Positions 52,061 through 62,476 of a DNA stretch of 64,000 nucleotides are shown here, one piece after another. Every line of letters starts with the position of its first letter. Position 1 is the stretch's first letter. The notes beneath the pieces are model-generated. The model had not been told where the DNA came from. It ran no database searches and saw only the letters and a list, made by a program, of their open reading frames with translations. The position numbers and the translations under genes are program-made. Origin of the DNA: Miscanthus floridulus (Eukaryota > Streptophyta > Magnoliopsida > Poales > Poaceae); the NCBI RefSeq assembly GCF_019320115.1, contig NC_089588.1, forward strand, positions 121,030,837-121,094,836, written 5' to 3'.

Positions 52061-55000
52061 ATGGCCGACCCGAGAAACATGGATGAGGAGGAGTTGATGA
52101 TGAATTTGATCAACACTGGCACTCAAGTTGCCGACGATGATGGTGCTAAAAATAACGTGCAAGAGGATGCAGACGACGGGAGTCGGTACTTAGCTCTTGA
52201 ACAAAATGAGCAACAACATATTGGCCAAGTATATATTTTTTTATTATTAGCTATATATATTATCATATGTCTTATGTGTGCTCATGATATTAAAAATAAT
52301 GTTTATGTTTTGTAGCCCTCTAGATCGCTATCAACAACTACAACGAAGAGTAAAAATGTTCGAGGTCCCAAAAAGCCATTGGAGGGCCGCTTCATCATCT
52401 CAGAGTTCAATGTGGATACAGGCGAACCAGGGGGGCCAAATAAAACAAAATTCGTGCACCACTATGGTTACCTTGTACGGGACTGGCTCCCAATCAGTAC
52501 CCATGAATGGAAGAAGAAGACCAATGCACTTCATATCAGTTTTGTCTCCGATCGTGACAAGACGTTAATTTGGAATGATGTCTTGGAACATTTCATGCTC
52601 CAAACAGATGGTTATGGTGATATAATAGATGGTGATGAATTGAAGGAGCAAGTTAGGGATTGGGCAATGAAGAAGATGGCCACCTAGTTTCAGACTTGGA
52701 AGAAACACCTATACATGACGTATGTCAAGAAGAACATAGCACCAGATTTTACTATCCCAGGCCCGATCTCAAAGCAGAGGCCCTATTGGGATGAGTTTGT
52801 ACATTACAAGACGTCGAAAGAGGGTGTGAGTCGGGTGATAAAGAACCAATGTAATGCCCAATGGAAGACATACCACCATAACTTGGGATCAGGTGGCTAC
52901 CCGACTGCCATGAAGAAGTGGAACAAAATGGAAGCAGACCTTCTTGCCAAGGGTATCACACCAGAATCACTCGAGTGGGGAGAGCGTGCAAAGAATTGGT
53001 TTTTCGCTCATGGGGGAACACTGGACCAGGAGACAGGGAAGTGCGTTTATGGCGCAAGACTGCAAGAAGCAGCAGAAAGATTGTTTTATGCTAAGAGAGC
53101 TACTGCTAGTGGTGTGTTCAGGCCCAACAAGGAGAAGGATGAACTAACATATGCCATCGGGACTATTGAACACGGTGGCCGAACTAGAGGCAAAGGAAGT
53201 GTCTCGTGGGAGCATGGATTCCCTCAGGATAGACCTTCCTATAGAAGCCGTCAGAGAAAGAAGGAAGAAGAGGCACAGCGGCTCCAAAGGTTGGAGGAAG
53301 CGGTGCGTGAAGCATAGGAGCAGGAAAAAAACCTTGAAGCAAGAATGCAGGAGGAAATCAGAAGGCAAGTGCAAATAGCAATGAGTGCAAGCAAGCAGAC
53401 ATCAGAGCCAAGAATCAACATTAGCCAATCTGTTTAGTTGAAAAGCAGCTGCGCTTCCACAGAGATACCAAATCAAGGGGACACAAGACTGCACTTCCCT
53501 ATGGATGACATCACTAAACCTTTTACATCGTGTGAGCTACACATTCTAAAGGGGAATTCCACAATCAAGGTGGCTATCGGTCTTGTTAATCCTATCGACC
53601 GAACCAAGACACCAAGGATTCATGGGAATATAATCCAAGAAGGATATGCTTCCATCTCGGTAGATAAAGCTGAAAAAGGTTTTAGTGATTTGCCTCTTGA
53701 CACTCCTGGAGGAGATGGCAAGAAGACTCTTGGAGAAGCAGAGAAGACATTCATTCTATGGCGCAAGCGCTACATCATCATTCCCGGGATGTCGCCTCCA
53801 CCTCCTCCTGAACTACCTCACCATAGGTGCGGATGAAAACACTACATCATTAATTTATATTGGCTTAAATAATTAACAATCTGCTCATAATAATATGTCA
53901 TTCCTTTTTTTGTAGCAGATCCTCCCCCAACCTAAATCCAATTGTTCAATCGCCAGATCATCATAGTGCTCTATACGATGACAATGTGTTGGAAGGCAAG
54001 GCTGCATCCACACCATCTCCAAGGAGCTCTCCAACGCCGCAGCCGCCACCTCCAAGGAGGTCTCCAACGCCGCTGCCACCACCTCCAAGGAGGTCTCCAA
54101 CGCCTCCCCCGCCCCTGCCTACCAAGAAGCCAAGTACCAAGAGGCCAGCCCCGCAAACGAAGAACCAGTCCCCGCCGGCAAAGAAAGCCACTGTGAAACC
54201 AAGGGCTATTCCCAAAATAATATATGAACAGAAGGAAGAAGTAACTGATGCATATAAAAAAGATATGTCCAGATTCTATGACAAACTTAAAAAGAATCAA
54301 GAAGCAAGGAGAAACCCAGAGAAACCGTACTTCTTCGTAGCTCCAGATATTCTAAGAAAAAAGGTGGCTTCTTACCAGCAACAACAGTAGGAATCTCGTA
54401 AGCCATCCAAATCAACATTAACGGACTATGACCACACTCTCACCAAGTCAATTGAGGCGGCACAGAAAAAGAAGCGGGCAGGGAAAGGAGTTGCACAACT
54501 CGGACAACAATCGCACCAATCAGTCCCCCCGCTAGTTGTTGGTAATGAATATGGTTCGAATTTAGGATTAATGCATCAGGCAAACATACCTCCGGATGTC
54601 GATTTGGATCACCTTGGTGAATTTATTGATGAGACTGGTCTCAACCTTTACCTGATGTTTGGTGATGGAAACATTGAGAGTGCGGCGGAGGTTGGTATTT
54701 GGAAGAAAAAATTGGTACTAGGCCAGAGTCTATACAACCCTCAAGCCTTATGTGATCTGGGGACGCAAATATACCTGCTAAACAAGTGGTACATGTAGGC
54801 GTCTACTAGTGGAAACTTCTGCGTTGGTGTCAGAATTAGAGACGAACATTGGTTCCATGGCAATGATGTTATGTATGTTGACTTTGCAGAATTTCATCAA
54901 CTATGCCACCTGACCTCTCTGGACAAAGTTATCATTAGCTGCTATTGCCTGTAAGTAATAATTCTTTTGATCTATTATTAAACTCATCATATGCATATAA

Positions 55001-56027
55001 ATTATCCTAACAAGTACTATATATATGCAGATTTACAATGATAGAGCTCAGAAAGGAAGGCTGCAATGAAATTGGTTTTGTTGATCCCCATACAGTATTC
55101 AAAGACCCAGTTACTCCAAAGACTAATTGGAAGTCTGAGTCACAGAGTAACCTCATGAACTTCTTAGTGAACCAACGCCACATGAAGGATATACTCTTTC
55201 CCTACAACTTCAAGTGAGTGTTAATAATGTCGATCATCCTTAATGGCTCATATGTTGATTCTAGTTAATTAATGAGTGTTATGCGTTATATCCTATAAAT
55301 ACATGCAGCAATCACTGGATATTGATGGACATCGATCTGGTGAAAAGTCACTTGATAATCTATGACTCGATGAGAAAACCACAACAAGACTACCAAGATA
55401 TGATAGATATTATCCAGAGGTAATTTCGGTATCTCTAGCAACTATATATACACACAAACATGATGATTAACTATATCTGATGACGTGGCAAATTTTTTAT
55501 TGGGCAGTGTTTGGAAAACCTTTATTGAGAAGCAACATATGGGAAAATGCAAAGCGCCACTGAATGTAATCCCTTTGAAAGTAAGTCCCCTGAATCACAT
55601 TATCTTTATTAATTAAACATATAGCTTTCACCGGATCACCAGATTGGATGACAAATCTTTTTCTCGTAAAGTGGTGTCTGAGGCAGGAACAAGGGAACAA
55701 CTACTGTGGTTACTATGTTTGCAAGTTTATCAAGGTGGTCTCCCAAAGAACACCTGCAGAGAGACTCAAAGTACGTTCACTATATATTCATTTAATTATT
55801 ATTATTGATTGTGTTACTATGTCTTTATATATATATATGTATGTACATATATTAATTTATTTTCCTTCAATTCAAACCTGTAGGCTCGATGGTTGGAGGA
55901 AAAGATCATATGGCAAGACCAAATCAAAGCAATTCAAGAGTCTATAGCCGGATTTTTTAATGAGTAGGTCATCGATTCCAAGGGCAAGTTCTACTTCGAC
56001 CCAACACTGCCATGGAAGCCAAGTTAG
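52061..56027 (+). pseudogene. CACTA transposase_24 / Ulp1-like protease fusion gene, 8 exons
   Basis: Predicted exons: 52061-52228, 52316-53826, 53916-54950, 55031-55213, 55309-55419, 55508-55580, 55672-55770 and 55883-56027, all with GT-AG ends and consistent phases. Exon 2 encodes the plant En/Spm transposase_24 region (LEGRFIISEFNVD, TYHHNLGSGGYPTAMKKW) and a DUF8039-like segment (CELHILKGNSTIKVAIGLV). Exon 3 has a Pro/Lys-rich linker with repeated PPPRRSPTP. Exons 4-8 encode a C48 (Ulp1/SENP-like) cysteine protease with catalytic His in NNHWILMDI, Asp in IIYDSM, Gln in CLRQEQ and Cys in NNYCGYYV, all present. TAG at 52685, 53315, 53435, 54388 and 54796, plus an extra A near 55920, disrupt it. 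Confidence 0.82.
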
Positions 56028-56400
56028 AGGATGAGAGGAAACTTATTATATCACAACAACTGTAATGCAATCTTTTGTAATATATGCACATGAAATAATA
56101 TAATGTAAAATACTCATATGCATGCATGCATGTAAATATATATATGATGCATGCATGCATATATATATATATATTTCTATGCTTGAATTGTGTGATTTAA
56201 TACATTCATTGTGCTTGAACCGAAACATACTATACGCGCGTATAAATGTATAATTAGCAGCGTACAATATTGTAACGTCCCGCCTCTCCGAGGCCGGGCC
56301 CGCTTACATCTGACAGCTTCTCTAGGATATAGACTGCCCTCACAGACCAACACAGGTCTTTTCTGCACACTTTGTCCTCACTCGTGTGCACCCGGGAAGA

Positions 56401-56446
56401 ACTTCCCGGTCGGTCACCCATCGCTCCAGGCCAAGCACGCTTAACC
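56401..56446 (-). promoter_or_regulatory. 5S-like internal RNA polymerase III promoter in Cassandra left LTR
   Basis: Minus strand: box A-like AGGTTAAGCGTGCTTGG (56447-56431) and box C-like GATGGGTGACCGACCGGGAAG (56422-56402), in the order and near the spacing of the 5S gene. Confidence 0.75.
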
Positions 56447-56877
56447 TCAGAGTTATTTGCAGATGGGCTTCCGGAAAAGAAGTTGCAACTTATTGGTATG
56501 AGTATCCTATTAATCCTGTTAAGCCCTGGGCCAGGATGTTACATCCTCACCCCCTTAAGAGATCGACGTCCTCGTCGATCAATCCCAAGCCAGGAGCGTC
56601 CTCTCTTGGCCACGTCCATGTGTCCAGAGCCAGCGCATGTGCCATGCTGTGTGACCACGACGGATCCACACCAGCCATGCGCACCATGCCTGCGCAACTG
56701 CGACACACGCGCCCGTGAAACCGCGAGAGTCGGCTCTGATACCATTCTGTAACGTCCCGCCTCTCCGAGGCCGGGCCCGCTTACATCTGACAGCTTCTCT
56801 AGGATATAGACTGCCCTCACAGACCAACACAGGTCTTTTCTGCACACTTTGTCCTCACTCGTGTGCACCCGGGAAGA

Positions 56878-56923
56878 ACTTCCCGGTCGGTCACCCATCG
56901 CTCCAGGCCAAGCACGCTTAACC
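56878..56923 (-). promoter_or_regulatory. 5S-like internal promoter in Cassandra right LTR
   Basis: Identical to the left LTR copy, 477 bp further right. Confidence 0.75.
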
Positions 56924-57089
56924 TCAGAGTTATTTGCAGATGGGCTTCCGAAAAAGAAGTTGCAACTTATTGGTATGAGTATCCTATTAATCCTGTTAAG
57001 CCCTGGGCCAGGATGTTACAAATATGACTTCGAAAACCTATTTTGAAAAGAAAACAAAAAAATGAAAATAAAAGAAAAAGAAAAAACCT

Positions 57090-57308
57090 TTAGTCCCGGT
57101 TCGTATTACTAACCGGGACTAAAGGGTGCCGGCCATTGTGGCATGTCAGGAGGCACCTTTAGTCCCGGTTGGTGTTACCCACCGGGACTAAAGGTCCCCC
57201 TTTAGTCCCGGTTCCTGACCCGGGACTAAAGGACCCCCCTTTAGTCCTAGATGCTTGCTCCTGGGTGGGGAACCGGGATTAGAGGGGGTTCCCCACCGGG
57301 AGTAAAGC
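57090..57308. repeat. right subterminal repeats of the CACTA element
   Basis: Alternating CTTTAGTCCCGGTT and AACCGGGACTAAAGG. The outermost copy is CACCGGGAGTAAAGC, that is, of the ACTCCC type seen in the internal cluster at 50206-50450. Confidence 0.88.
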
Positions 57309-57325
57309 TCTGTTCTCTACCGGTG
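57309..57325 (-). repeat. CACTA right terminal inverted repeat
   Basis: TCTGTTCTCTACCGGTG on the plus strand, followed by the TAA target duplication. Confidence 0.95.
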
Positions 57326-57328
57326 TAA

Positions 57329-58109
57329 GGTTTATTTGGATTGAAGGGAGTCCGCATCCCCACAAGGACGAAGGTCATCATGGACCAAGTCATATTGGCC
57401 CGTTGATAAAATTGCATCAGGGAAAGAGGAAAGGCCGCCTGCTTAAAAGATGCCCATATACCCAACCAATTTTTTGATGTCCGGGAAACAATGGGAAAGA
57501 AAGCCGCCTACTAAAAGATGTTCATTTCTCGGTGGCTAGGAAACCGTGGGAAAGAAGTCTGTGGTTTTCCTGATGGGCATTTGATGAAGCGAACAAGGGG
57601 AAGGTGTCCACACATTTTAGCCCTTGCAAACACTAGAACAACTCTGCGATCATGGTGAGAAAACTCATGTGATGTCATAAGAATTCTTCTAACCGTAGTA
57701 GCTGATCCTCTTGCTCGACAAGGCACCGAAATGAGCGACACAATCACCTTATGTATAAGAATTCTTCTAACCACTCAAGATCCTCATAGCAAGGAATTAG
57801 ACCATGGAGGGCCTAGCGGAGCTAGGGGCACTCGAGGAAGCGAGCAGAAGAGAAACATAACTGAGTTGTTGAGTTGCTCTCGCTAGAGTCGGATAAACAT
57901 TTATAGTCGGTCTGGAAAGATGGATCCAAGCGCCCGTGAAGCAATGATGCTCTCATAAAAATTTGAAGCATGGGCTCATAAGCTGGCAAAGACGGTGACA
58001 TATAGCAGACCCTAGATCAAGATTCTCTACCTGTGACTATGGACCTATCAGAGGTATAGGCATGATAATTTTGAAATAAAATTACTTTTATCCCAAAATT
58101 AGGGGCATG
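57329..58109. other. Gypsy II 3' noncoding region, right of the CACTA element
   Basis: Continuation of the interrupted region. It ends with the purine-rich AATTAGGGGCATG just before the 3' LTR. No gene seen. Confidence 0.65.
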
Positions 58110-60019
58110 TGTTTACACCAGAATTTGGAAAGAAGAATGAGGGAACTCAAAGCTCCCAAGATCATGTCACCAAGGAATCGATTGCATAAAGGTCGATATC
58201 AGCTGATTCAAATGCAGTACTGGAATCAGCTCTCTTCGAATAACGCCAGCAGATAACGACAAAAAGCTACGGTTGGCGTCGGGAAAAATAGGTCGGACTC
58301 TACAAAAAGGGAAAGATTAGGGTCCAAGTTATCTTAAATTAGGAATATTTTCTCTTATGCCAAAGATTATAATGAGTCATACTTAAGTAAGATTCATGCT
58401 TAGGTTCTGGGTATAAATATTGGACCCCAGCTATTGTAAATGACATCCAATCAAACAAATACAATTCACTTTTTTTGGCTCCGTGCCAACCCTTGTAAGT
58501 AGTAGTAGAGTAGATCCCGGCAAGTTCTTCAACAAGCAGGGCTGCATCGGTCCGGCCGACCTCTGGCTTGTCTGTAAGTACCGTCGTGGCTTATACTTCT
58601 ATTTGTATGGCTGCATCGGTTAATTTCAACCTCCACTGTGAACTCTAGTATAAGTTAGTTATCAACACTTGTCTAATTCAAGTACGGCTGCATCGATCCG
58701 GTCGACCTCCACTGCTCGAATTAGATTAAGGTCAAGTTATCGGCTCTACCTAAGGGTGGCGTCCTTTGGGTAGATTCATTAAGTTACCGATCTTGTTGAT
58801 GTTCTTATTGTTATTAGCTTGCAGCAACATCAATCTATCCAGTCGACATTGATCTAGATCGGCCTCATATCATTTTAGTCCATCGTTTGCTTTGTCACAA
58901 AATTATGTTTCTTACTCTAAGCGATGTGTTATGTTTCATTGGCTGTTCTATTTCGATCTTGTTCGTGCATAGTATGCGGTTAAGGCATGTATGATCTTGA
59001 AGGGGTTTGCTGGTTAGTTAAATCTGGTCTATAGTTTGTTATTATGGCTGTAACGATCCGGTTGATCCCCACTTATGGCACTATACATTGGGGATGCTAG
59101 TTAGTAGATTTGTTCTCGATTAGGCATGACCTTAACTATTTGCTTTGCGTGCATCGGCTAAATAGTCGATTGCCTATGCTTTAACGCCTACAGTGTGCCT
59201 ACATGATTCTGTTAAACGTAGGTAGATCTATTTACTTTGAAGTTTTGATTTGTTGTCTTTATCACCGCTGCATCGATCCGGTCGAACCCCACCGTTAGAG
59301 ATAGCAGGTTAGGTCTGATGAGTTTATAGGTTTGACTGTGTTAAATAGTCGATTGTTCGCATGTTGTAGTCCATCTTCACTCGAATCGGCTATTTAGCCG
59401 ATCCGCTTTGAGTTTTCACATATATAGCATGTCTTTCGGAAAGCCTGTCGATGTGTAGATGGTTTTACGGATTCTAAGGTTTTAGTTTGTTATTATCATC
59501 GTAGCTGTCATCGATCCGGTCGAACCTCACTATTGATGGTAACATATTAGATTCGGAGTGTTTGTAGATCCATTTATACTAGACAGTCGATTTGTTTGCA
59601 TGTTATATCATTTCTCGATTAGATTCATCGGCTCAATGATTCATATTGGTAATATCCATCTAGCTAATGATTTCACTTACATCTGTGGGCATTGTACTTA
59701 GCAACATAAAATCAATTGCAATCCATAAGCTTTACTGTCCATAACAGCCGATTTCTTCGTGTATCGGCTATTTAGTCGATTTTCTCGTCTGCCTGCTCCC
59801 GAAGCGGCACACTTGGAACTATCTGGGCAAAGACCAGCATGTTTCACCTTAAATTATTGATAAACTTTCTCTCCTTGTCAATTGTAGGTCAAATTGACTG
59901 GCATGCCTCAGGAGGAATTCACAGGATCGGTTAACCCTGTGTTGAAGCCAAGCGGAACTCCGGGCTCATCCTAAGCATATCCTTCTGGCTTGCTGTGTGT
60001 CGACATTTTCGTGCCGACA
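58110..60019 (+). repeat. 3' LTR of Gypsy family II
   Basis: 1910 bp, TGTTTACACCA...GCCGACA. It includes about 210 bp (59714-59927) missing from the 5' LTR but present in the copy at 6371-8187. Same spaced CTGCATCGATCCGGTCGA motifs. Confidence 0.9.
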
Positions 60020-60726
60020 AAACCACAGCGACAAAAAGAGTAAGAAGAAGCTCAGAGTGGTGCTTACAGTGAAGGCGGGGCAGTTAGGCAACATGGCGGT
60101 GTCAAACTCCTTCTCAATGAGATCCGGATGGTGGCGCTAGGGCACAGGGCGACGCTGTGGCTGGATTAGGGCTAGGTGAGGGTGGCACGGGCGCAGGGCT
60201 GCTATTTAAGAGGGCATGGAACTTGTGGATCACGCCACAATGATGGAGAACGGAGCAGCAGCGGACTCCTCCGGTGGAGTCCGGAGCGAACACAGGAAGA
60301 AGAAAACCCTAACAGGGCGGTCCCAGCCGTCAGCGAGAGAGAAGAGAAAGGAGGGGAGCGGCGCGGCTTGCGCTGGGCTGGGCCGTGGGGCGTCGAAATG
60401 GAAGCCGGGCCTGTGGGAAAACCAGGCCAAGCTGGGCCAAAAACCAAGGAGAGGGTAAGTTTTCCTTTTCTTTTTCTAAACTAATTTTCCAAATCAATTT
60501 TGAAATACAAATTCAAATCTAATTTGAATCCTTTTGAAGTTTTGCTCAAATACAGTCATCACAAAAACAAATATGCAGCAGCATGAATGCACCATCATGT
60601 ATTTATACCTTATAGTTGATTTTATTTTCACAAAAAAATATTATTTTCTACCTTTGCATGCACAAACATATGCATAATCAAATCATTTCTCCTATTTTGA
60701 AATCATGCAAATTTTAGCGTGTTACA

Positions 60727-62476
60727 ACCTCCTGTGGGCCGGTGCTCGTGTGCTCCGGCGTCCGTGCTCCCTCCCCCAGTGAGCGGCCACGGTGCCCGAG
60801 CTCTCCAGCGTCTGCGCTCCCTCCCTCGATTAGCCACCCCTTTGCCCGTTAGGATCTGGAGTCCACGCACCTCCAACGGCGCGCGGCCTGACTACCCATG
60901 CGCTCTGGTGTCCGCACACCTCCATTGGCGTGCAGACTCCTTCATAGCTTCCCCTACAACCGACAGGATCGGATCCACCACTGCTGCTGCTCGCTGCTTA
61001 AAGCTTGCTGCTCCAGCACTTGTTCCTGATGCTTCACCCAATGAGCATTGCTTTGGTTTGTCAGTGCTCGCTGCTTGCTGCTTGTGTGCTCCAGCACTTG
61101 TTCCTGATGCTTGCTGCTCCAGCACTTGTTCCATTCAGTTTCAATTCATGCTTATATTATTCACAGTGGCCAGTAGAAGTTCCATTCAGTTTCGATTGAA
61201 CTGTCATTCCTTAGGGTGTGTGGTGCTACATTTAATTACAACATGAAACTGTGTGATGAGTATTCTACCAATTTTAAATTTAAGTGAGGAAAGACTCACT
61301 GTGCAACTTGAGTCGGTTAGTGCAACTTGCAAGAAGGCTCACTGTTTTTAGAAATACCCACTGTTTTTAGATATGTGCATTGTTGCTTGAGCTTGTTTAG
61401 ATATGACAGTGAAATAGTGAGCAATGCAGTCATCGGCTTGTTTTTAGATATGACATGTTATTAGGTCTTATGAGCTTGATGCTGCTTTCCATTTCCATGT
61501 AACTTCTAGGATACATGATATTTAGGAGTAAGTATTGGTGCAGCACAGCCACAACAAGTTCATCTGAACGGACCCATATACGCATATGCACTTGCATTTA
61601 GTACACAAGCCCCCTAACCTTTGTTTGCAGTTGTTGTCTTGTGAAACCTTGCTGCTGATGTGAGCAGTATTCTTTGTTACACAAGTTCCTGATGCTTCAC
61701 CCAATGTGCATTGCCTTGGTTTGTGAGTGCTTGTGTGCTTATTTGCGTAAATGCTCATTGCATGCTTGGCAGCTGCTTAGTCTAGTGAACTGATTAGCCT
61801 GCTGCTTACTTAAAAAATATTGCCCAAGCCCTGCCATTGTGATTAAAATAAAAATTGCATGCTGCTGTATTATTAGGAGAGAAGTTGCTTGCTACTATAT
61901 TATTAAGAATTTCTATGCTACAGCTGTATTACTAAGAAGTTGCTTGCTTGTTGTATTATTAATTCCAGCATGAAACTTAGATGGCTCTTGAACTCTTAAA
62001 AATAGACTGTTTTATATATGCCCACTGTTTTATATATGCCAACTGTTCCTATGCTCACTGTTTTATATATGCCAACTATTAGTTTCTATGCCCACTGTTT
62101 GTATATATGCCCACTCTGTTTATATATGCCCATTGTGTTTGGATATACTCACTGTTTTTATATATGCCAACTGTTTTTATATATGCTCACTATTTTTATA
62201 TATTTATCACTGTTTTTGTTTGGCCTCCTCTCCTCTCCTCTACTACTACTTCTACTTCTACTTCTACTTCTACTTATCCTACTCTATGTTTGGCAGCAGC
62301 TGTTCAATGTTTTTATATATGATCACTGTTTTTGTTTGGCCTCCTTTCCTCTCCTCTACTACTACTTCTACTTCTACCTCTACTCTATGTTTGGCAGCAG
62401 GTGGTCACTATTTTTATATATGATCACTGTTTTTTGTTTGGCCTCCTCTCCTCTCCTCTCCTCTACTACTACTTCT
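60727..62476. other. sequence between LTR end and last CACTA element, no gene recognised
   Basis: The left part is GC-rich with repeated CTCCAGCACTTGTTCCTGAT phrases (near 61012 and 61088). The middle is AT-rich. An open frame of 175 codons here has no recognised domain. It may be the continuation of CACTA element A (34605-35186). Confidence 0.4.
62020..62476 (+). repeat. short repeats and a three-fold ~105-bp tandem block
   Basis: Copies of TTTATATATGCCAACTG occur around 62020-62200. Then three units with CACTGTTTTTGTTTGGCCTCC followed by CT- and TAC/TTC-rich tracts start near 62210, 62325 and 62422. The third unit is cut by the CACTA terminus at 62477. Confidence 0.8.

Larger units (their letters stand above)
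56271..57020 (-). mobile_element. Cassandra TRIM retrotransposon (5S-like LTRs), 750 bp
   Basis: Two 273-bp LTRs (56271-56543 and 56748-57020) differ at one base (56473 G, 56950 A). The target duplication AATAT is perfect (56266-56270 and 57021-57025). The orientation is minus: the PBS TGGTATCAGAGCC lies at 56744-56732 next to the right LTR and a purine tract precedes the left LTR. The LTRs hold a 5S rRNA-like block with GGTTAAGCGTGCTTGG and GATGGGTGACCGACCGGGAAG-like promoter boxes, the defining feature of Cassandra. It encodes no protein and depends on other elements. A very young insertion in the CACTA 3' part. Confidence 0.95.
46862..57325 (+). mobile_element. CACTA (En/Spm) transposon, 10464 bp, non-autonomous, with nested Cassandra
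   Basis: The left terminus is CACTAGTAGAGAACAGA. The right terminus reversed is CACCGGTAGAGAACAGA, 15 of 17 identical. TAA flanks both ends (46859-46861 and 57326-57328), the 3-bp duplication of the superfamily. CCTTTAGTCCCGGTTGG subterminal motifs in both orientations fill the first 300 bp and the last 260 bp. Inside are a TNP2 C-terminal remnant, a GRAS gene fragment and a transposase_24/Ulp1 gene, all plus strand and all with stops. The catalytic part of TNP2 is absent, so it could move only with help. Confidence 0.95.
37293..60019 (+). mobile_element. Full-length Tat-type Gypsy retrotransposon, family II, carrying a nested CACTA element
   Basis: The 5' LTR (37293-38992) and 3' LTR (58110-60019) enclose gag, protease, RT, RNase H, second RNase H and integrase in plus orientation. 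An antisense frame and a 3' noncoding region follow, into which a 10.5-kb CACTA element has inserted. The flanks are AAACA and AAACC, a 5-bp duplication with one mismatch. A dual RNase H and a long region after integrase fit the Tat lineage. Many stops make it non-coding. A truncated relative lies at 5838-8187. Confidence 0.92.
35187..60726 (+). mobile_element. solo LTR, split by a nested Gypsy element (outer layer)
   Basis: The left piece (35187-37292) begins TGTAACACCCGATC and the right piece (60020-60726) ends AGCGTGTTACA. Together they make one LTR-like unit of about 2.8 kb with TGTAACACC/GTGTTACA ends. The flanks are ACCCT and ACCTC, a poor duplication. The ends, length and phrases such as TTCATGAGGCTCAAAAGG fit Del/Tekay chromovirus LTRs; this family call is inference. 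No coding region of that element is present. Confidence 0.55.

Noticed and set aside
52061..56027. TAG reassigned as a sense codon in the transposase gene
   Set aside because: Plant nuclear genes use TAG as stop (the ABCG gene here ends in TAG), and sister copies show CAG at some TAG sites. Decay explains it.
56401..56446. A functional 5S rRNA gene
   Set aside because: Only part of a 5S-like sequence is present and it is duplicated in two LTRs with a PBS and target duplication, so it is a Cassandra TRIM.
60719..61246. 175-codon ORF as a host gene
   Set aside because: Repeats of CTCCAGCACTTGTTCCTGATG-like phrases, no known domain and no splice or promoter support.
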